A stretch of DNA of 64,000 nt from positions 310,001 through 374,000 of the forward strand of contig NZ_JAUYNX010000014.1 in assembly GCF_030704825.1 (NCBI RefSeq). Reading direction: 5' to 3'. The notes under the pieces were generated by a model that was not told the origin of the DNA, ran no database searches, and saw only the letters and a list, made by a program, of their open reading frames with translations. The stretch is from Brevundimonas sp. GTDB taxonomy: Bacteria; Pseudomonadota; Alphaproteobacteria; Caulobacterales; Caulobacteraceae. Within the stretch, counting starts at the first letter, position 1. Each line of letters starts with the position of its first letter. Position numbers and translations under genes: made by a program. This document shows, piece after piece, positions 17,325-26,340 of the stretch.

Positions 17325-17366
17325 ATACCCTACGACGGTATCTTGCGCGATACCCTATTGGGGTAT
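17325..17366. promoter_or_regulatory. Tandem CsoR-type operators in the csoR/copA divergent promoter
   Basis: Two 17-bp imperfect palindromes are visible: ATACCCTACGACGGTAT at 17325-17341 and ATACCCTATTGGGGTAT at 17350-17366. The copies start 25 bp apart. Both have the ATACC...GGTAT arms expected of CsoR-family operators with G/C tracts. They fill most of the 99 bp between csoR and the copper ATPase, so one repressor can shut both directions. Confidence 0.75.
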
Positions 17367-17397
17367 ATTTGGCATCGGGTCGTTCAAGGAGCCCGTC

Positions 17398-19746
17398 ATG
17401 TCCACGCCCTCGCACTCGCATCCGGCCTGTCACGACGGCTCCTCGCCGGCCGACAGCGGCGGCGGGGCGGTCGATCCGGTCTGCGGCATGACTGTTGATC
17501 CGGCGACCGCGACGCATCGGATCGCCCATGAGGGCCAGGACTACGTCTTCTGCTCCGCGGGCTGCCGGACCAAATTCGTCGCCGAGCCGGGTCGATACCT
17601 CGGAGAAAAACCTCGGTCCGCGCCTGTGGTTCCGGGAGCGATCTACACCTGCCCGATGCATCCGCAGGTGCGTCAGGAGGGCCCGGGCTCGTGCCCGATC
17701 TGCGGCATGGCGCTGGAACCGGAGACGGTCACCGCCGAGGCGCCGGTCAATCACGAACTGATCGATTTCACCCGCCGCTTCTGGCTCGGCCTGGCGCTGA
17801 CCCTGCCGCTGCTCGCGCTGGAGATGGGCGGCCATCTGACCGGACTGGCGATGCGAATTCCGGGCCAGACGAACAACTGGATCCAGTTCGCCCTGGCGAC
17901 GCCGGTGGTGCTGTGGGCCGGCTGGCCCTTCTTCCAGCGGGGCCGGGCGTCGATCCGCACCCGCAGCCTCAACATGTTCACCCTGATCGCCCTCGGCGTC
18001 GGCGCGGCCTGGATCTACAGCGTGGTCGCGGTCCTGGCTCCGGACCTGTTCCCTGCGGCGGTCCGGCGAATGGACGGCAGCGCGCCTGTCTATTTCGAGG
18101 CGGCGGCCGTTATCGTCGTCCTCGTTCTGGTGGGTCAGATCCTGGAGTTGCGGGCGCGCGAACAGACGTCCGGCGCTATCCGGGCGCTGCTGGACCTGAC
18201 TCCGAAAACCGCGCGGCGGGTGCGGGAGGACGGCGGCGACGAGGACGTCACGCTCGACCTGGTCGCCGTCGGGGACCGACTGCGCGTTCGGCCCGGGGAG
18301 AAGGTGGCGGTCGATGGCGAGATCCTGGACGGCCGGGTGACCATCGACGAGTCGCTCGTCACGGGAGAATCCATGCCGGTGACCAGGGAGGTCGGGGACA
18401 GGGTCGTCGCCGGATCGCTCAACAGGACCGGCTCGTTCGTGATGCGGGCCGACAAGGTCGGCGCCGACACCCTTCTGGCCCGGATCGTCCAGATGGTCGC
18501 CCAGGCCCAGCGCAGCCGCGCGCCCATCCAGCGTCTGGCCGACCAGGTGTCGGGCTGGTTTGTCCCGGCCGTGATCGCGATCGCGGTTCTCGCGGCTGTC
18601 GTCTGGGGCCTGGCCGGGCCCGAGCCGCGCCTGTCCTACGCCCTCGTCGCCGCGGTTTCCGTGCTGATCATCGCCTGCCCCTGCGCCCTGGGCCTCGCGA
18701 CGCCGATCTCCATCATGGTCGGCGTGGGACGCGGCGCCCGCGGCGGGGTGCTGATCAAGAACGCCGAGGCGCTGGAGCGCTTCGAGAAGGTCGACACCCT
18801 GGTGCTCGACAAGACCGGCACCCTGACCGAGGGGCGGCCTTCGGTCACGGCGATCCGGCCCGCCGCCGGTTTCGACGAGAGGGAGCTTCTGAGGTTGTCC
18901 GCCAGCCTGGAGCGCAGCAGCGAGCATCCCCTGGCCGACGCCATCGTCCGCGCCGCGACCGAACGGAAACTCGCGCTCTCGGAGGCGTCCGGGTTCGACA
19001 GCCCGGTCGGACGCGGCGTCACGGGCGTGGTCGACGGGCGCCGCGTGGCGCTCGGCAACGGTCGCTACCTCAGGGAGATCGGCGTCGATATTGCGCCGCT
19101 CGAAGGCGAGGCCGAGGCGCTTCGTCAGGAGGGCGCAACCGCCATCTTCGTGGTCGTGGACGGTGCGGCGGCCGGCGTCCTGGGCATCGCCGACCCGGTC
19201 AAGGCGACGACCGCCCAGGCCATCCGCGATCTGAAGGCGGCGGGACTGCGCCTTGTGATGATGACGGGCGACAATCGCACGACGGCCGAGGCCGTGGCGC
19301 GCCGGCTCGGCATCGACGACGTCCAGGCCGAGGTTCTGCCGCAAGACAAGGCGGCGGTGGTCGAGCGGCTGCGGGCCGAGGGCCGGATCGTGGCCATGGC
19401 CGGCGACGGGGTGAACGACGCCCCGGCCCTGGCCGCCGCCGACGTCGGCGTGGCCATGGGGGCCGGCTCGGATGTGGCGATCGAGAGCGCGGGCGTCACC
19501 CTGCTGGGCGGCGACCTTCAGGGCATCGTCCGGGCCCGCAAATTGTCGAAGGCGGTAATGGGCAATATCCGCCAGAACCTCGTCTTCGCCTTCGGTTACA
19601 ATACGCTTGGCATCCCGATCGCGGCGGGCCTGCTGTATCCGGTTTTCGGCCTGTTGTTGTCGCCGGCCCTGGCGGCCCTGGCCATGGCGCTGTCGTCCGT
19701 CAGCGTCGTCGGCAATGCGCTGCGCCTTCGGGCCGTCAGGCTTTGA
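17398..19746 (+). CDS. copA: Cu(I)-exporting P1B-type ATPase with YHS and metal-binding N terminus
   Basis: This 782-residue pump exports Cu(I) from the cytoplasm using ATP. In place of the usual HMA domain, the N terminus has a His-rich start, a YHS domain (about 24-70: [20 protein letters not shown]) and a heavy-metal-binding domain (about 82-108: [19 protein letters not shown]). The P-type core is complete: TGESMPVTR, the transmembrane CPC in [22 protein letters not shown] with the phosphorylated Asp, the HP dipeptide in SSEHPLAD, and [14 protein letters not shown]. Eight or so membrane helices are expected. It is divergent from csoR and followed 124 bp later by the periplasmic copper oxidase genes. 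Specificity for Cu(I) rests on CPC plus context. Confidence 0.94.
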   Translation: MSTPSHSHPACHDGSSPADSGGGAVDPVCGMTVDPATATHRIAHEGQDYVFCSAGCRTKFVAEPGRYLGEKPRSAPVVPGAIYTCPMHPQVRQEGPGSCPICGMALEPETVTAEAPVNHELIDFTRRFWLGLALTLPLLALEMGGHLTGLAMRIPGQTNNWIQFALATPVVLWAGWPFFQRGRASIRTRSLNMFTLIALGVGAAWIYSVVAVLAPDLFPAAVRRMDGSAPVYFEAAAVIVVLVLVGQILELRAREQTSGAIRALLDLTPKTARRVREDGGDEDVTLDLVAVGDRLRVRPGEKVAVDGEILDGRVTIDESLVTGESMPVTREVGDRVVAGSLNRTGSFVMRADKVGADTLLARIVQMVAQAQRSRAPIQRLADQVSGWFVPAVIAIAVLAAVVWGLAGPEPRLSYALVAAVSVLIIACPCALGLATPISIMVGVGRGARGGVLIKNAEALERFEKVDTLVLDKTGTLTEGRPSVTAIRPAAGFDERELLRLSASLERSSEHPLADAIVRAATERKLALSEASGFDSPVGRGVTGVVDGRRVALGNGRYLREIGVDIAPLEGEAEALRQEGATAIFVVVDGAAAGVLGIADPVKATTAQAIRDLKAAGLRLVMMTGDNRTTAEAVARRLGIDDVQAEVLPQDKAAVVERLRAEGRIVAMAGDGVNDAPALAAADVGVAMGAGSDVAIESAGVTLLGGDLQGIVRARKLSKAVMGNIRQNLVFAFGYNTLGIPIAAGLLYPVFGLLLSPALAALAMALSSVSVVGNALRLRAVRL

Positions 19747-19870
19747 GGGCCGGTCCTTCGGCGAAGTCGGATTCGCGGCGGCATGTCGCGAGGGCCGGCC
19801 GTGTCGCGTGCGTAAATCCCTGCAGATCGTCGGCGCACCGCGGCGCGATCATGTCTTTCAGGAGTATTCC

Positions 19871-21628
19871 ATGAACCTGGATCGTCGAGCGCTGCTGCGC
19901 GCCGCCGTCGCCGGAGGCGGTCTCGCGGGTCTGCAGGGCTTGGCGCCCGCCTGGGCGCAGACCGGTTCGCCGGGGTTGCGATCCGATCTGCCCACCCTGA
20001 CCGGCCCGAATATCGACCTGACGGTGGGACACACGCCCTTCGCCGTGAACGGGCGCACCGCCATGGCGACGACGATCAACGGCGTGCTCCCGGCCCCGGT
20101 GCTCCGCCTTCGCGAGGGCCAGAATGCCCGTCTGGCGGTGACGAACCAGCTCGACGAGGACACCTCGATCCACTGGCACGGGATTCTGCTCCCGTTCCAG
20201 ATGGACGGCGTTCCGGGCGTCAGCTTTCCCGGCATCCGCCCGCGCGAAACCTTCGTCTACGAGTTTCCGGTCCGGCAATCGGGCACCTTCTGGTACCACA
20301 GCCACTCCGGCCTTCAGGAGGCGCTCGGCCACTATGGGCCCATCGTCATCGATCCGGCCGGCGCCGATCCGGTCGGTTACGATCGCGAGCATGTCCTGGT
20401 CCTCTCGGACTGGAGCTTCATGCACCCCCACGAGATATTCGAGAAACTCAAGAAGAGTCCCGGCTACTTCAACCGGCAGCGCACCACCCTGGCCGGCCTG
20501 CTGGACGGCGGCGACCGCATGAGCCTGGAGGAGCGCCGGATGTGGGGCGGGATGCGGATGGATCCGCGCGACATTCTCGACGTCAACGGCTCGACCTACA
20601 CCTATCTGATCAACGGACACGGGCCGCGGGAGAACTGGACCGGCCTGTTCCGGCCAGGCGAGAGGGTGCGGCTGCGCATCATCAACGCCTCGGCCATGTC
20701 GATCTTCAACGTCCGTATCCCCGGCCTGCCGATGACGGTGGTGCAGGCGGACGGCGAGAACGTGCGCCCGGTCGAGATCGACGAGTTCCAGATTTCGGTC
20801 GCCGAGACCTATGACGTGATCGTCACGCCGACGGAGGACCGGGCCTACACCATCGTTACCGAGGCCATCGACCGCTCGGGCATGGGTCGCGCCACCCTGG
20901 CGCCGCGTCTCGGCATGACGGCCGAGGTTCCGCCGTTGCGCGAGGTCCCGAACCTGACCATGCGCGACATGGGCATGGGCGGCATGGGTGGAATGGATCA
21001 CGGCGCCATGGCGGGCATGGATCACGGCGCCGCGGTTCCCTCACCGGGCGGCTCCATGGCCGGCATGAACATGCGCGACCCGGAAAACGCCCCGCCGGAC
21101 ATGGCGGTCGGCGTCGGGGTGGACATGATCGCCATGGACCCCGCCAATCGCCTCGGCGAGCGGCCGATCGGTCTCGCGAACGTCGATCACCGCGTCCTGG
21201 TCTACACCGACTTGGTGTCGCTTCAGCCCAACAAGGATCAGCGACCGCCGTCCCGGACGATGGAAATCCACCTGACCGGAAACATGGAGCGGTTCATGTG
21301 GGGCTTCGACGGGCGCAAATTCAGCGAACTGGTCGAGCCGATCCGGTTCGAGCGGAACGAACGGGTGCGCGTGACCCTGGTCAACGACTCGATGATGGCG
21401 CATCCGATCCACCTGCACGGCCATTTTTTCGAACTGGTCACCGGGGGGCCGGCCGGTCACCAGCCGCTCAAGCACACGGTCAACGTTCCGCCGGGCGGCA
21501 AGGTCAGCTTCGACCTGACCGCCGACAACCCGGGCGACTGGGCCTTCCACTGTCATCTGCTGCTGCACATGCATGCCGGGATGTTCAACGTCGTCACCGT
21601 CCGTCCGATGGAAGGAGCCGCGTCGTGA
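19871..21628 (+). CDS. copA: CopA/PcoA-type periplasmic multicopper oxidase
   Basis: This 585-residue protein is a periplasmic multicopper oxidase of the copper-resistance type. It has a twin-arginine signal (DRRALLRAAVAGG, cleavage near AWAQ). All four copper-ligand motifs are present: SIHWHGILL, FWYHSHSG, HPIHLHGHFFEL and the His-Cys-His block AFHCHLLLHMHAGM. A Met/His-rich insert at about residues 355-400 probably binds extra copper. It oxidises Cu(I) to the less toxic Cu(II), and is exported folded through Tat. An AGGAG ribosome site precedes the ATG, and the stop overlaps the copB GTG start by 4 bp. Confidence 0.94.
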   Translation: MNLDRRALLRAAVAGGGLAGLQGLAPAWAQTGSPGLRSDLPTLTGPNIDLTVGHTPFAVNGRTAMATTINGVLPAPVLRLREGQNARLAVTNQLDEDTSIHWHGILLPFQMDGVPGVSFPGIRPRETFVYEFPVRQSGTFWYHSHSGLQEALGHYGPIVIDPAGADPVGYDREHVLVLSDWSFMHPHEIFEKLKKSPGYFNRQRTTLAGLLDGGDRMSLEERRMWGGMRMDPRDILDVNGSTYTYLINGHGPRENWTGLFRPGERVRLRIINASAMSIFNVRIPGLPMTVVQADGENVRPVEIDEFQISVAETYDVIVTPTEDRAYTIVTEAIDRSGMGRATLAPRLGMTAEVPPLREVPNLTMRDMGMGGMGGMDHGAMAGMDHGAAVPSPGGSMAGMNMRDPENAPPDMAVGVGVDMIAMDPANRLGERPIGLANVDHRVLVYTDLVSLQPNKDQRPPSRTMEIHLTGNMERFMWGFDGRKFSELVEPIRFERNERVRVTLVNDSMMAHPIHLHGHFFELVTGGPAGHQPLKHTVNVPPGGKVSFDLTADNPGDWAFHCHLLLHMHAGMFNVVTVRPMEGAAS

Positions 21629-22848
21629 AGACGCTCGCGATCCTTCCCCTGGTCCTCGTCGCGGCCTCGGCGGCCGGCACGCCCGCGCTGGCCCAGAGCC
21701 ACGCCGGGCACGTCATGCCCGCGCCGGCTCGGCAGGCGCTCCCGGAGGGTTGCGTAGCGCGCGGCTCCCCCACGGCCGATGAATCCCGGGTCGGCGCCGC
21801 CGGCGCGCCGACGTGCCCGACGGGCGCGGTCCCGGCCCGCCCGCCGGCTCAGACCCACGACATGTCGACCATGAGCCACGGGCAGCACGCTCCGGCGGCG
21901 GCGTCCGGCCACGCCGGTCATGACATGTCGACGATGGGCCAGACCCCGCCCGCTCCGGCGATGCCCGCGGGGCACGACATGTCCATGATGGGGCAGGCGC
22001 CGCCGGCTCAGGGCGCCGCCTCCGATCATGCTGGCCACGATATGTCGGGCGCGGCCATGCCGCCCGACGTACCGACCAGCGCGGACAATCCGGGACGCCC
22101 GCCGGAAGATCCCGTTCCGCCGGGCGCGACAGGCGGGCCGACCCACGCCGCGGACCTGTTGTTCGACCCCGCCGAAATGGCGGCGGCCCGCGCGCAGCTG
22201 CGGCTCGAGCACGGGGACGTGCGGACGACGGCGGTCGTCGTTGACCAGCTGGAAGCAGCGTTCGGGGAGGACGGGGACGGATACGCCTGGGACGCCCAGG
22301 GCTGGAGCGGCGGCGACATCAACCGCTTCTGGTGGAAATCGGAAGGGGAGGGCGACTTCGGGGGCGACCTCGAGGAAGCGGGGATCCAGGCCCTCTACAG
22401 CCGGGCTTTCCGACCCTTCTTCGACGTACAGGCCGGCCTGAGCCAGACCTGGCGGCCGGATGGCGACCGGACCGATCTGGTCCTCGGCGTTCAGGGGCTG
22501 GCTCCCCACTGGTTCGAGGTCGACGCCGCCGCCTTCCTGTCCAGCAAGGGCGAACTCACGGCCCGGGCCCAGGCCGAATACGACCAGCGGATCACCAACC
22601 GGTGGATCGTCCAGCCCCGGGCCGAAATCCTGCTGTCGGCTGAAGACATCCCCGAGCTCTCGATCGGATCCGGCCTGTCGTCGCTCCAGATCGGGGCCCG
22701 GCTGCGATATGAGCTCCGCAAGGAGTTCGCGCCCTATGTCGGGGTCGAATGGACCCGGAGCTTCGGCGATACGGCGGACTTTCTGGAGGCCGACGGCCGG
22801 AGTTCGGAAGACACCCGGCTGGTCGTCGGGATTCGGGCCTGGTTCTAG
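21625..22848 (+). CDS. copB: CopB-type outer-membrane copper resistance protein
   Basis: This 407-residue protein starts at a GTG overlapping the oxidase stop (GTGA). A signal peptide ends near PALAQ. Residues of roughly 25-150 form a low-complexity metal-binding stretch with repeated GHDMS and HAGHDM units. The C-terminal 230 residues are the CopB domain: ADLLFDPAEMAAAR, DGYAWDAQGW, FWWKSEGEGDF, LYSRAFRPFFDVQAG and a terminal VVGIRAWF with the aromatic end of an outer-membrane barrel. It sequesters or moves copper at the outer membrane with the oxidase. The repeats in this gene are coding and not a DNA repeat array. Confidence 0.92.
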   Translation: MKTLAILPLVLVAASAAGTPALAQSHAGHVMPAPARQALPEGCVARGSPTADESRVGAAGAPTCPTGAVPARPPAQTHDMSTMSHGQHAPAAASGHAGHDMSTMGQTPPAPAMPAGHDMSMMGQAPPAQGAASDHAGHDMSGAAMPPDVPTSADNPGRPPEDPVPPGATGGPTHAADLLFDPAEMAAARAQLRLEHGDVRTTAVVVDQLEAAFGEDGDGYAWDAQGWSGGDINRFWWKSEGEGDFGGDLEEAGIQALYSRAFRPFFDVQAGLSQTWRPDGDRTDLVLGVQGLAPHWFEVDAAAFLSSKGELTARAQAEYDQRITNRWIVQPRAEILLSAEDIPELSIGSGLSSLQIGARLRYELRKEFAPYVGVEWTRSFGDTADFLEADGRSSEDTRLVVGIRAWF

Positions 22849-22890
22849 CGGCGGGCGAGCGGTTCAGCCCGTAGAGTCGGTCGACGACGA

Positions 22891-22924
22891 AATACGCCGC
22901 ACAGCAGGCTGCGCGGCGCATTTT
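22891..22924. terminator. Bidirectional terminator between copB and copC
   Basis: AATACGCCGCACAGC and GCTGCGCGGCGCATT form a near-perfect GC-rich stem with an AG loop, followed by TTTT on the plus strand and preceded by AA on the other side. It lies between convergent copB and copC and can stop transcription from both. Confidence 0.7.
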
Positions 22925-22943
22925 CACATCGGCTTGCCCCCCC

Positions 22944-23348
22944 TCAGTGGACCATGAACCGGACGACGCCGCTCATCTCGTGGCCATCGGCGCCCCTGGC
23001 GGTCCAGGCGGCGGACCAGGACCCGGGCGCCAGGGCGGGCAGGGGCGCGCTGACCGTTGTGGCCGGCGCGGCGTCGGCGGACACGGCCACCTCGACCGTC
23101 TGGGGACCGGTCAACCTGAGCGACGTCAGGGTCATCGCGTGCGGAAAGGTCACGGAGAAGGCCGCCGGGGCGGCGGCCAGCATGGCGTTGTCCGCCGGCG
23201 TGGTGGTGACGCCGGTCGCCGCGGGCGCGGCCTGCATGGCGGCGTGATCCTGCGGCGACATGCCGGCGTGGGAATGGTCCTGGGCCCGGGCGACCGAGGG
23301 CGTGAGCACAGCCAGGGCGACCAGGCCGGCGAGGGTTGAACGGTTCAT
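22944..23348 (-). CDS. copC: CopC-domain periplasmic copper-binding protein
   Basis: This 134-residue protein has a signal peptide ending SVARAQ, a short His/Met-rich segment (DHSHAGMSPQDHAAM) and then a CopC beta-sandwich: FSVTFPHAMTLTSLRLTGP, LAPGSWSAAWTARGADGHEMSGVVRFMV. The DGHEMSG turn and the final strand are characteristic. It chaperones copper in the periplasm. It is divergent in orientation from the copAB pair, and a GGAG ribosome site precedes the ATG. The sigma-factor gene ends 131 bp upstream, so it may be transcribed with that group or alone. Confidence 0.87.
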   Translation of the reverse strand: MNRSTLAGLVALAVLTPSVARAQDHSHAGMSPQDHAAMQAAPAATGVTTTPADNAMLAAAPAAFSVTFPHAMTLTSLRLTGPQTVEVAVSADAAPATTVSAPLPALAPGSWSAAWTARGADGHEMSGVVRFMVH

Positions 23349-23479
23349 GGGGAGACCTCCTGTTTACGCGACTGTTGCCTGGGGCCGGCCATCGGATGGG
23401 CGGGCGGCCTCTTGACTGAATACGCGGGCGCGGGCGTCAACCCTCGCCGCCGACGCGATCGGCCGGACCGCCGACCCGA

Positions 23480-24058
23480 TCAATCCGCGACGATCCGGAC
23501 GGCGGCCGCGTCGCACAGGGCGTCGGACAGCCTGCGACGGGCGCGCGCCACACGGGTTTCTACCGCCTTGACGGAAACGCCCAGAATGCCCGCCGTTTCC
23601 GCCTGACTGCGACCCTCGATCGCCGTGAGCAGCAGCGGAGCCTTGAGGTGCGGCGGCAAGCGACTCATTTCCGTGTTCAGCCGGGCCAGCCGGACGCCGA
23701 TCTCCATCCGCTCCTCCGCCGATCTGGTTCCGTCCGACACGGCCATGGCTTCGGGCGACGACAGTTCGACGCTCCCCCGGATGAGCCGTCGCACGAACCG
23801 ACGACGACTCCAGTCCCGGCATTTGTTGAGCGCGATGGTCCGGATCCAGACCTCGAAGGGCCGTGCCGGATCGTAGCGGCGAATGTTGATCCAGGCCGCC
23901 GCATAGGTGTCCTGCAACAGATCCAGGGCCTCCTCTTCGTCGCCGACATAACGCCGGACCAGACGGAACAGGGCGGCCGTCGTCTGCCGCATCAACTCGC
24001 TGAAGGCCGCACGGTCGCCGCCGGCGGCGCGGGCTGACAGGTCCGCTGGACTCTCCAC
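23480..24058 (-). CDS. ECF sigma factor of a CnrYXH-like module
   Basis: This 192-residue sigma-70 family protein has region 2 (YVGDEEEALDLLQDTYAAAWINIRRYD with the core-binding and -10-reading part) and region 4 (LPPHLKAPLLLTAIEGRSQAETAGILGVSVKAVETRVARARRRL). It starts at a GTG 8 bp after the sensor gene. With the two genes upstream it forms an anti-sigma, sensor, sigma order equivalent to cnrY-cnrX-cnrH. It likely drives its own operon and metal-resistance genes; targets in the window are not identifiable with confidence. The operator or -35/-10 sequences it reads are unknown to me. Confidence 0.9.
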   Translation of the reverse strand: MESPADLSARAAGGDRAAFSELMRQTTAALFRLVRRYVGDEEEALDLLQDTYAAAWINIRRYDPARPFEVWIRTIALNKCRDWSRRRFVRRLIRGSVELSSPEAMAVSDGTRSAEERMEIGVRLARLNTEMSRLPPHLKAPLLLTAIEGRSQAETAGILGVSVKAVETRVARARRRLSDALCDAAAVRIVAD

Positions 24059-24066
24059 CCGAACCG

Positions 24067-24507
24067 CTAGCCTTCGTCGGGCGCGAGGGCCGCGACGATG
24101 CGGTCGTCGAAGACTTCGGCCTGGGCGGGCGTCAGCACGGACCGCATCTCGAAAACGTGGGCGATGGTCTCCTTTTGCAGCGCGCCCATCGCGGCATGGA
24201 AATGATCCACGGCGGCCTGGACCTGCGGACTGTCGCCCTCGCTCTGTTCGATCGCCCGCGCGAGTTCCCGGTTCGCCGCGCGGACCTCGGCTTCGAGCGC
24301 GGGCCGGCGCGCCGCGAACCGGGCCTCGACCGCCTCGATCCGGGTCACCTGGCCGGGCGACAGCTTGAGGTCATGGTGCACGATGTCGTGCAGGGACGGC
24401 GGTTCGCGCCGGCTCAGCACCCAGCTGGCGCTGATCCAGGTGCCGGCGCCGCTGGCGACCGCCGCGAGAACGGCCGTCAGGGCGATCGCCCGCCAGCCGC
24501 GCATCAT
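24067..24507 (-). CDS. CnrX-like periplasmic metal sensor
   Basis: This 146-residue protein has one N-terminal membrane anchor (about 7-30) and a helical periplasmic domain. The metal site of CnrX from Cupriavidus (as I recall His42, His46, Glu63, His119, Met123) is matched residue for residue with a shift of two: His40, His44, Glu61, His117, Met121, in SLHDIVHHDL and AHVFEM. Such a domain binds Co(II) or Ni(II) and releases the sigma factor from the anti-sigma. It overlaps the anti-sigma gene by ATGA. Related CpxP/Spy-type or zinc-sensing proteins are the alternative family reading. Confidence 0.85.
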   Translation of the reverse strand: MMRGWRAIALTAVLAAVASGAGTWISASWVLSRREPPSLHDIVHHDLKLSPGQVTRIEAVEARFAARRPALEAEVRAANRELARAIEQSEGDSPQVQAAVDHFHAAMGALQKETIAHVFEMRSVLTPAQAEVFDDRIVAALAPDEG

Positions 24508-24779
24508 CGACTGCTCCCCAGTCCCGTCAGCGGCGACAGATCCGCACCGACCGTGAAGATGGCCATGTCCCCGGGCGGTCTGGGTGCGGCGACCGCGCCG
24601 ACGCCGCCTACGGCCAGACCGGTGGCCAGGGCCAGGGCGACGGCGCCCAGCCGCAGCTGTGAAGCAAGTCTTTCACCGCGGAGCACCTCGACGCGGCTCC
24701 AGACCAGCGCCTCGAGCCCGTCAGGCGACGGACCGGCGGCCGCTGACGCCGTCAGAATATCATCCAGATCATGCGTCAT
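24504..24779 (-). CDS. Small membrane anti-sigma factor (CnrY-like)
   Basis: This 91-residue protein starts MTHDLDDILTASAAAG, has a cytoplasmic N-terminal part that would hold the sigma factor, one membrane helix (about 44-66, VALALATGLAVGGVGAV) and a short periplasmic tail. Size and layout match CnrY. The true start is the ATG at 24779 with GGAG eight bases upstream; the frame stays open further up. Gene order with the sensor and sigma factor, and 4-bp coupling, support the role more than sequence similarity, which is weak in this family. Confidence 0.7.
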   Translation of the reverse strand: MTHDLDDILTASAAAGPSPDGLEALVWSRVEVLRGERLASQLRLGAVALALATGLAVGGVGAVAAPRPPGDMAIFTVGADLSPLTGLGSSR

Positions 24780-25029
24780 CGATTTCTCCTTCGCCCCTGA
24801 TCCTACTACGCTGAAACCCGCCCGATCCCTCGGGCGAGGGGGACGACCCCTTCGGTGGGTACCAGCAAAGGGGACGGGGACCGGAACGGCCATGAGCCCC
24901 AATCCCGCAAGCGAGGTGACGGCTGGAGTTTCGACCTCTATCACTCTTTGATCCGACCCTCCCGTAACGCCGCCTGACCGCTCCCCGGCGTCCATAGAAG
25001 CCTTTAACATCCCGCTCGCCCGAGGACCC
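24780..25029. promoter_or_regulatory. Divergent control region with a CCCTCG/CGAGGG dyad
   Basis: This 250-bp gap separates the anti-sigma operon (minus) from the DUF411 gene (plus). It holds the dyad CCCTCG-GG-CGAGGG at 24827-24840. It must contain promoters for both directions, and the ECF sigma factor probably acts here, but I cannot point to -35/-10 elements with confidence. No gene is seen in it. Confidence 0.35.
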
Positions 25030-25503
25030 ATGAGATCGATGATTGTCCCGCTTTCGCGCCGCGCGCTTCTGGCCGGAGGAGCCGGTGCGGTCACCGCCGC
25101 CGCCTGCGCGCCGGCAAGGCGCCCGCCGACCGAACTCGTGGTGTACAAGACCCCGACCTGCGGCTGCTGCACCGCGTGGGTGAATCACATGCGCGGCGCG
25201 GGCTTCGATGTGCGGATAAACGAACTTCCCGACCTCCGCTCCATACGCGGCGCCCATGGCGTGCCCGATACGCTCGCCTCCTGCCACACGGCCGTGGTCG
25301 GCGGCTATGTCCTGGAGGGTCATGTGCCGGCCGGAGACGCGCGCAGGCTTCTGGCCGAACGTCCGCAGGCCGTGGGTCTCACCGTGCCAGGCATGCCGCC
25401 GGGGGCTCCCGGCATGGAGACGCCCGACGGTCAGGGAGGACCTTATGAGACCCTGCTGATCCTCAGGGGCGGCGGAACGCGTGTCTTCGCGCGCCACGGC
25501 TGA
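25030..25503 (+). CDS. DUF411 metal-binding protein, exported
   Basis: This 157-residue protein has an N-terminal SRRALLAGGAGAVTAAAC region that is both twin-arginine-like and lipobox-like (TAAAC). The DUF411 domain follows: VVYKTPTCGCCTAWVNHM with the CxCC cluster, then GVPDTLASCHTAVVGGYVLEGHVP. DUF411 proteins accompany copper and silver resistance genes and are thought to bind or shuttle copper in the periplasm. The C-terminal Gly/Pro/Met-rich part (GMPPGAPGMETPDG) is usual. A GAGGA ribosome site precedes the ATG. It is followed 13 bp later by the PepSY gene. Confidence 0.85.
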   Translation: MRSMIVPLSRRALLAGGAGAVTAAACAPARRPPTELVVYKTPTCGCCTAWVNHMRGAGFDVRINELPDLRSIRGAHGVPDTLASCHTAVVGGYVLEGHVPAGDARRLLAERPQAVGLTVPGMPPGAPGMETPDGQGGPYETLLILRGGGTRVFARHG

Positions 25504-25516
25504 GGAAGGTCGAGGA

Positions 25517-26245
25517 ATGCAGATGCTCCGGCTCTCGACCCAGCTGCACAAGTGGATCGCGCTCGTGGTCGGCCTTCAGGTCCTGTTCTGGGTCGGCGGC
25601 GGTCTGGTGATGACGGCCATTCCGATCGAGACGGTCCGCAGCGAACACCGGGTGGCCGAGCAGCCTCCGGTCCCATTGGCGCTCGCCGCCTTGCCGCCGC
25701 TCGACGATATCGCCCGGCAGGCCGGCGTCGCCCCCGCGCAGGCGGAGCTGCGCAACACGCCTCGCGGACCCGCCTGGACGTTGAAGCCGGCCAGCGGCGA
25801 GCCGATCGTCGTATCCGCCCTGACCGGTCGGCCCTTCGGTCCCCTGTCGGCCGTGGAAGCCTCGGCCTTCGCCAGGCGCGCCTATCGGGGAACGGCCGAG
25901 GTATCCGGCGTCGCCTTCCTGCGCGAGGCGCCCGAGGAGACGGGACGAACCGGACCGCTCTGGCGCGTGGATTTCGCCGACCGCGAAAAGACCAGCTTCT
26001 ACCTGTCACCGGCCACGGCCGAGGTGGTGACCCGCCGCTCCGGCGTCTGGCGCCTCTTCGACTTCTTCTGGCGTCTCCATGTCATGGACTGGAACGACGG
26101 CGAGGATTTCAATCACCCCCTGATCATCATCACCACGGCGTTGACGCTGAGCATCGTCGTTTCGGGGTTCATCCTTCTGTGGATCCGGCTGGCCAGGGAC
26201 CTGAAGACGTTGCGGGCGGCGCGGCGCGTCGCCCGGTCGGAGTGA
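25517..26245 (+). CDS. PepSY-domain membrane protein
   Basis: This 242-residue protein has a membrane helix near each end: LHKWIALVVGLQVLFWVGGG at the start and IIITTALTLSIVVSGFILLW at the end, with a roughly 150-residue periplasmic PepSY-type region between. The pattern FDFFWRLHVMDWNDGEDFNHP before the last helix is typical of PepSY-associated membrane proteins, some of which act in iron or copper reduction. The ATG at 25517 has a GAGGAA ribosome site and is preferred over the upstream in-frame start. It is probably co-transcribed with the DUF411 gene. Its reaction is unknown. Confidence 0.75.
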   Translation: MQMLRLSTQLHKWIALVVGLQVLFWVGGGLVMTAIPIETVRSEHRVAEQPPVPLALAALPPLDDIARQAGVAPAQAELRNTPRGPAWTLKPASGEPIVVSALTGRPFGPLSAVEASAFARRAYRGTAEVSGVAFLREAPEETGRTGPLWRVDFADREKTSFYLSPATAEVVTRRSGVWRLFDFFWRLHVMDWNDGEDFNHPLIIITTALTLSIVVSGFILLWIRLARDLKTLRAARRVARSE

Positions 26246-26340
26246 CGCGCCGCCGGGACCTTGCGCGGCCGACGGACAAGGCCATGCTGGTCGGCGGCCA
26301 CGAACCCGGGTCGGCTGGGCACGGACAGGGGCGCGGATCG

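Noticed and set aside
17691..19874. 727-codon plus-strand frame overlapping the copper ATPase
   Set aside because: It is an out-of-frame shadow of the ATPase; its sequence is Gly/Arg-rich and lacks any motif.
21840..22050. Repeated short units that might suggest a DNA repeat array or CRISPR
   Set aside because: They encode GHDMS/HAGHDM metal-binding repeats inside CopB, are of uneven length and spacing, and no spacers or cas genes are present.
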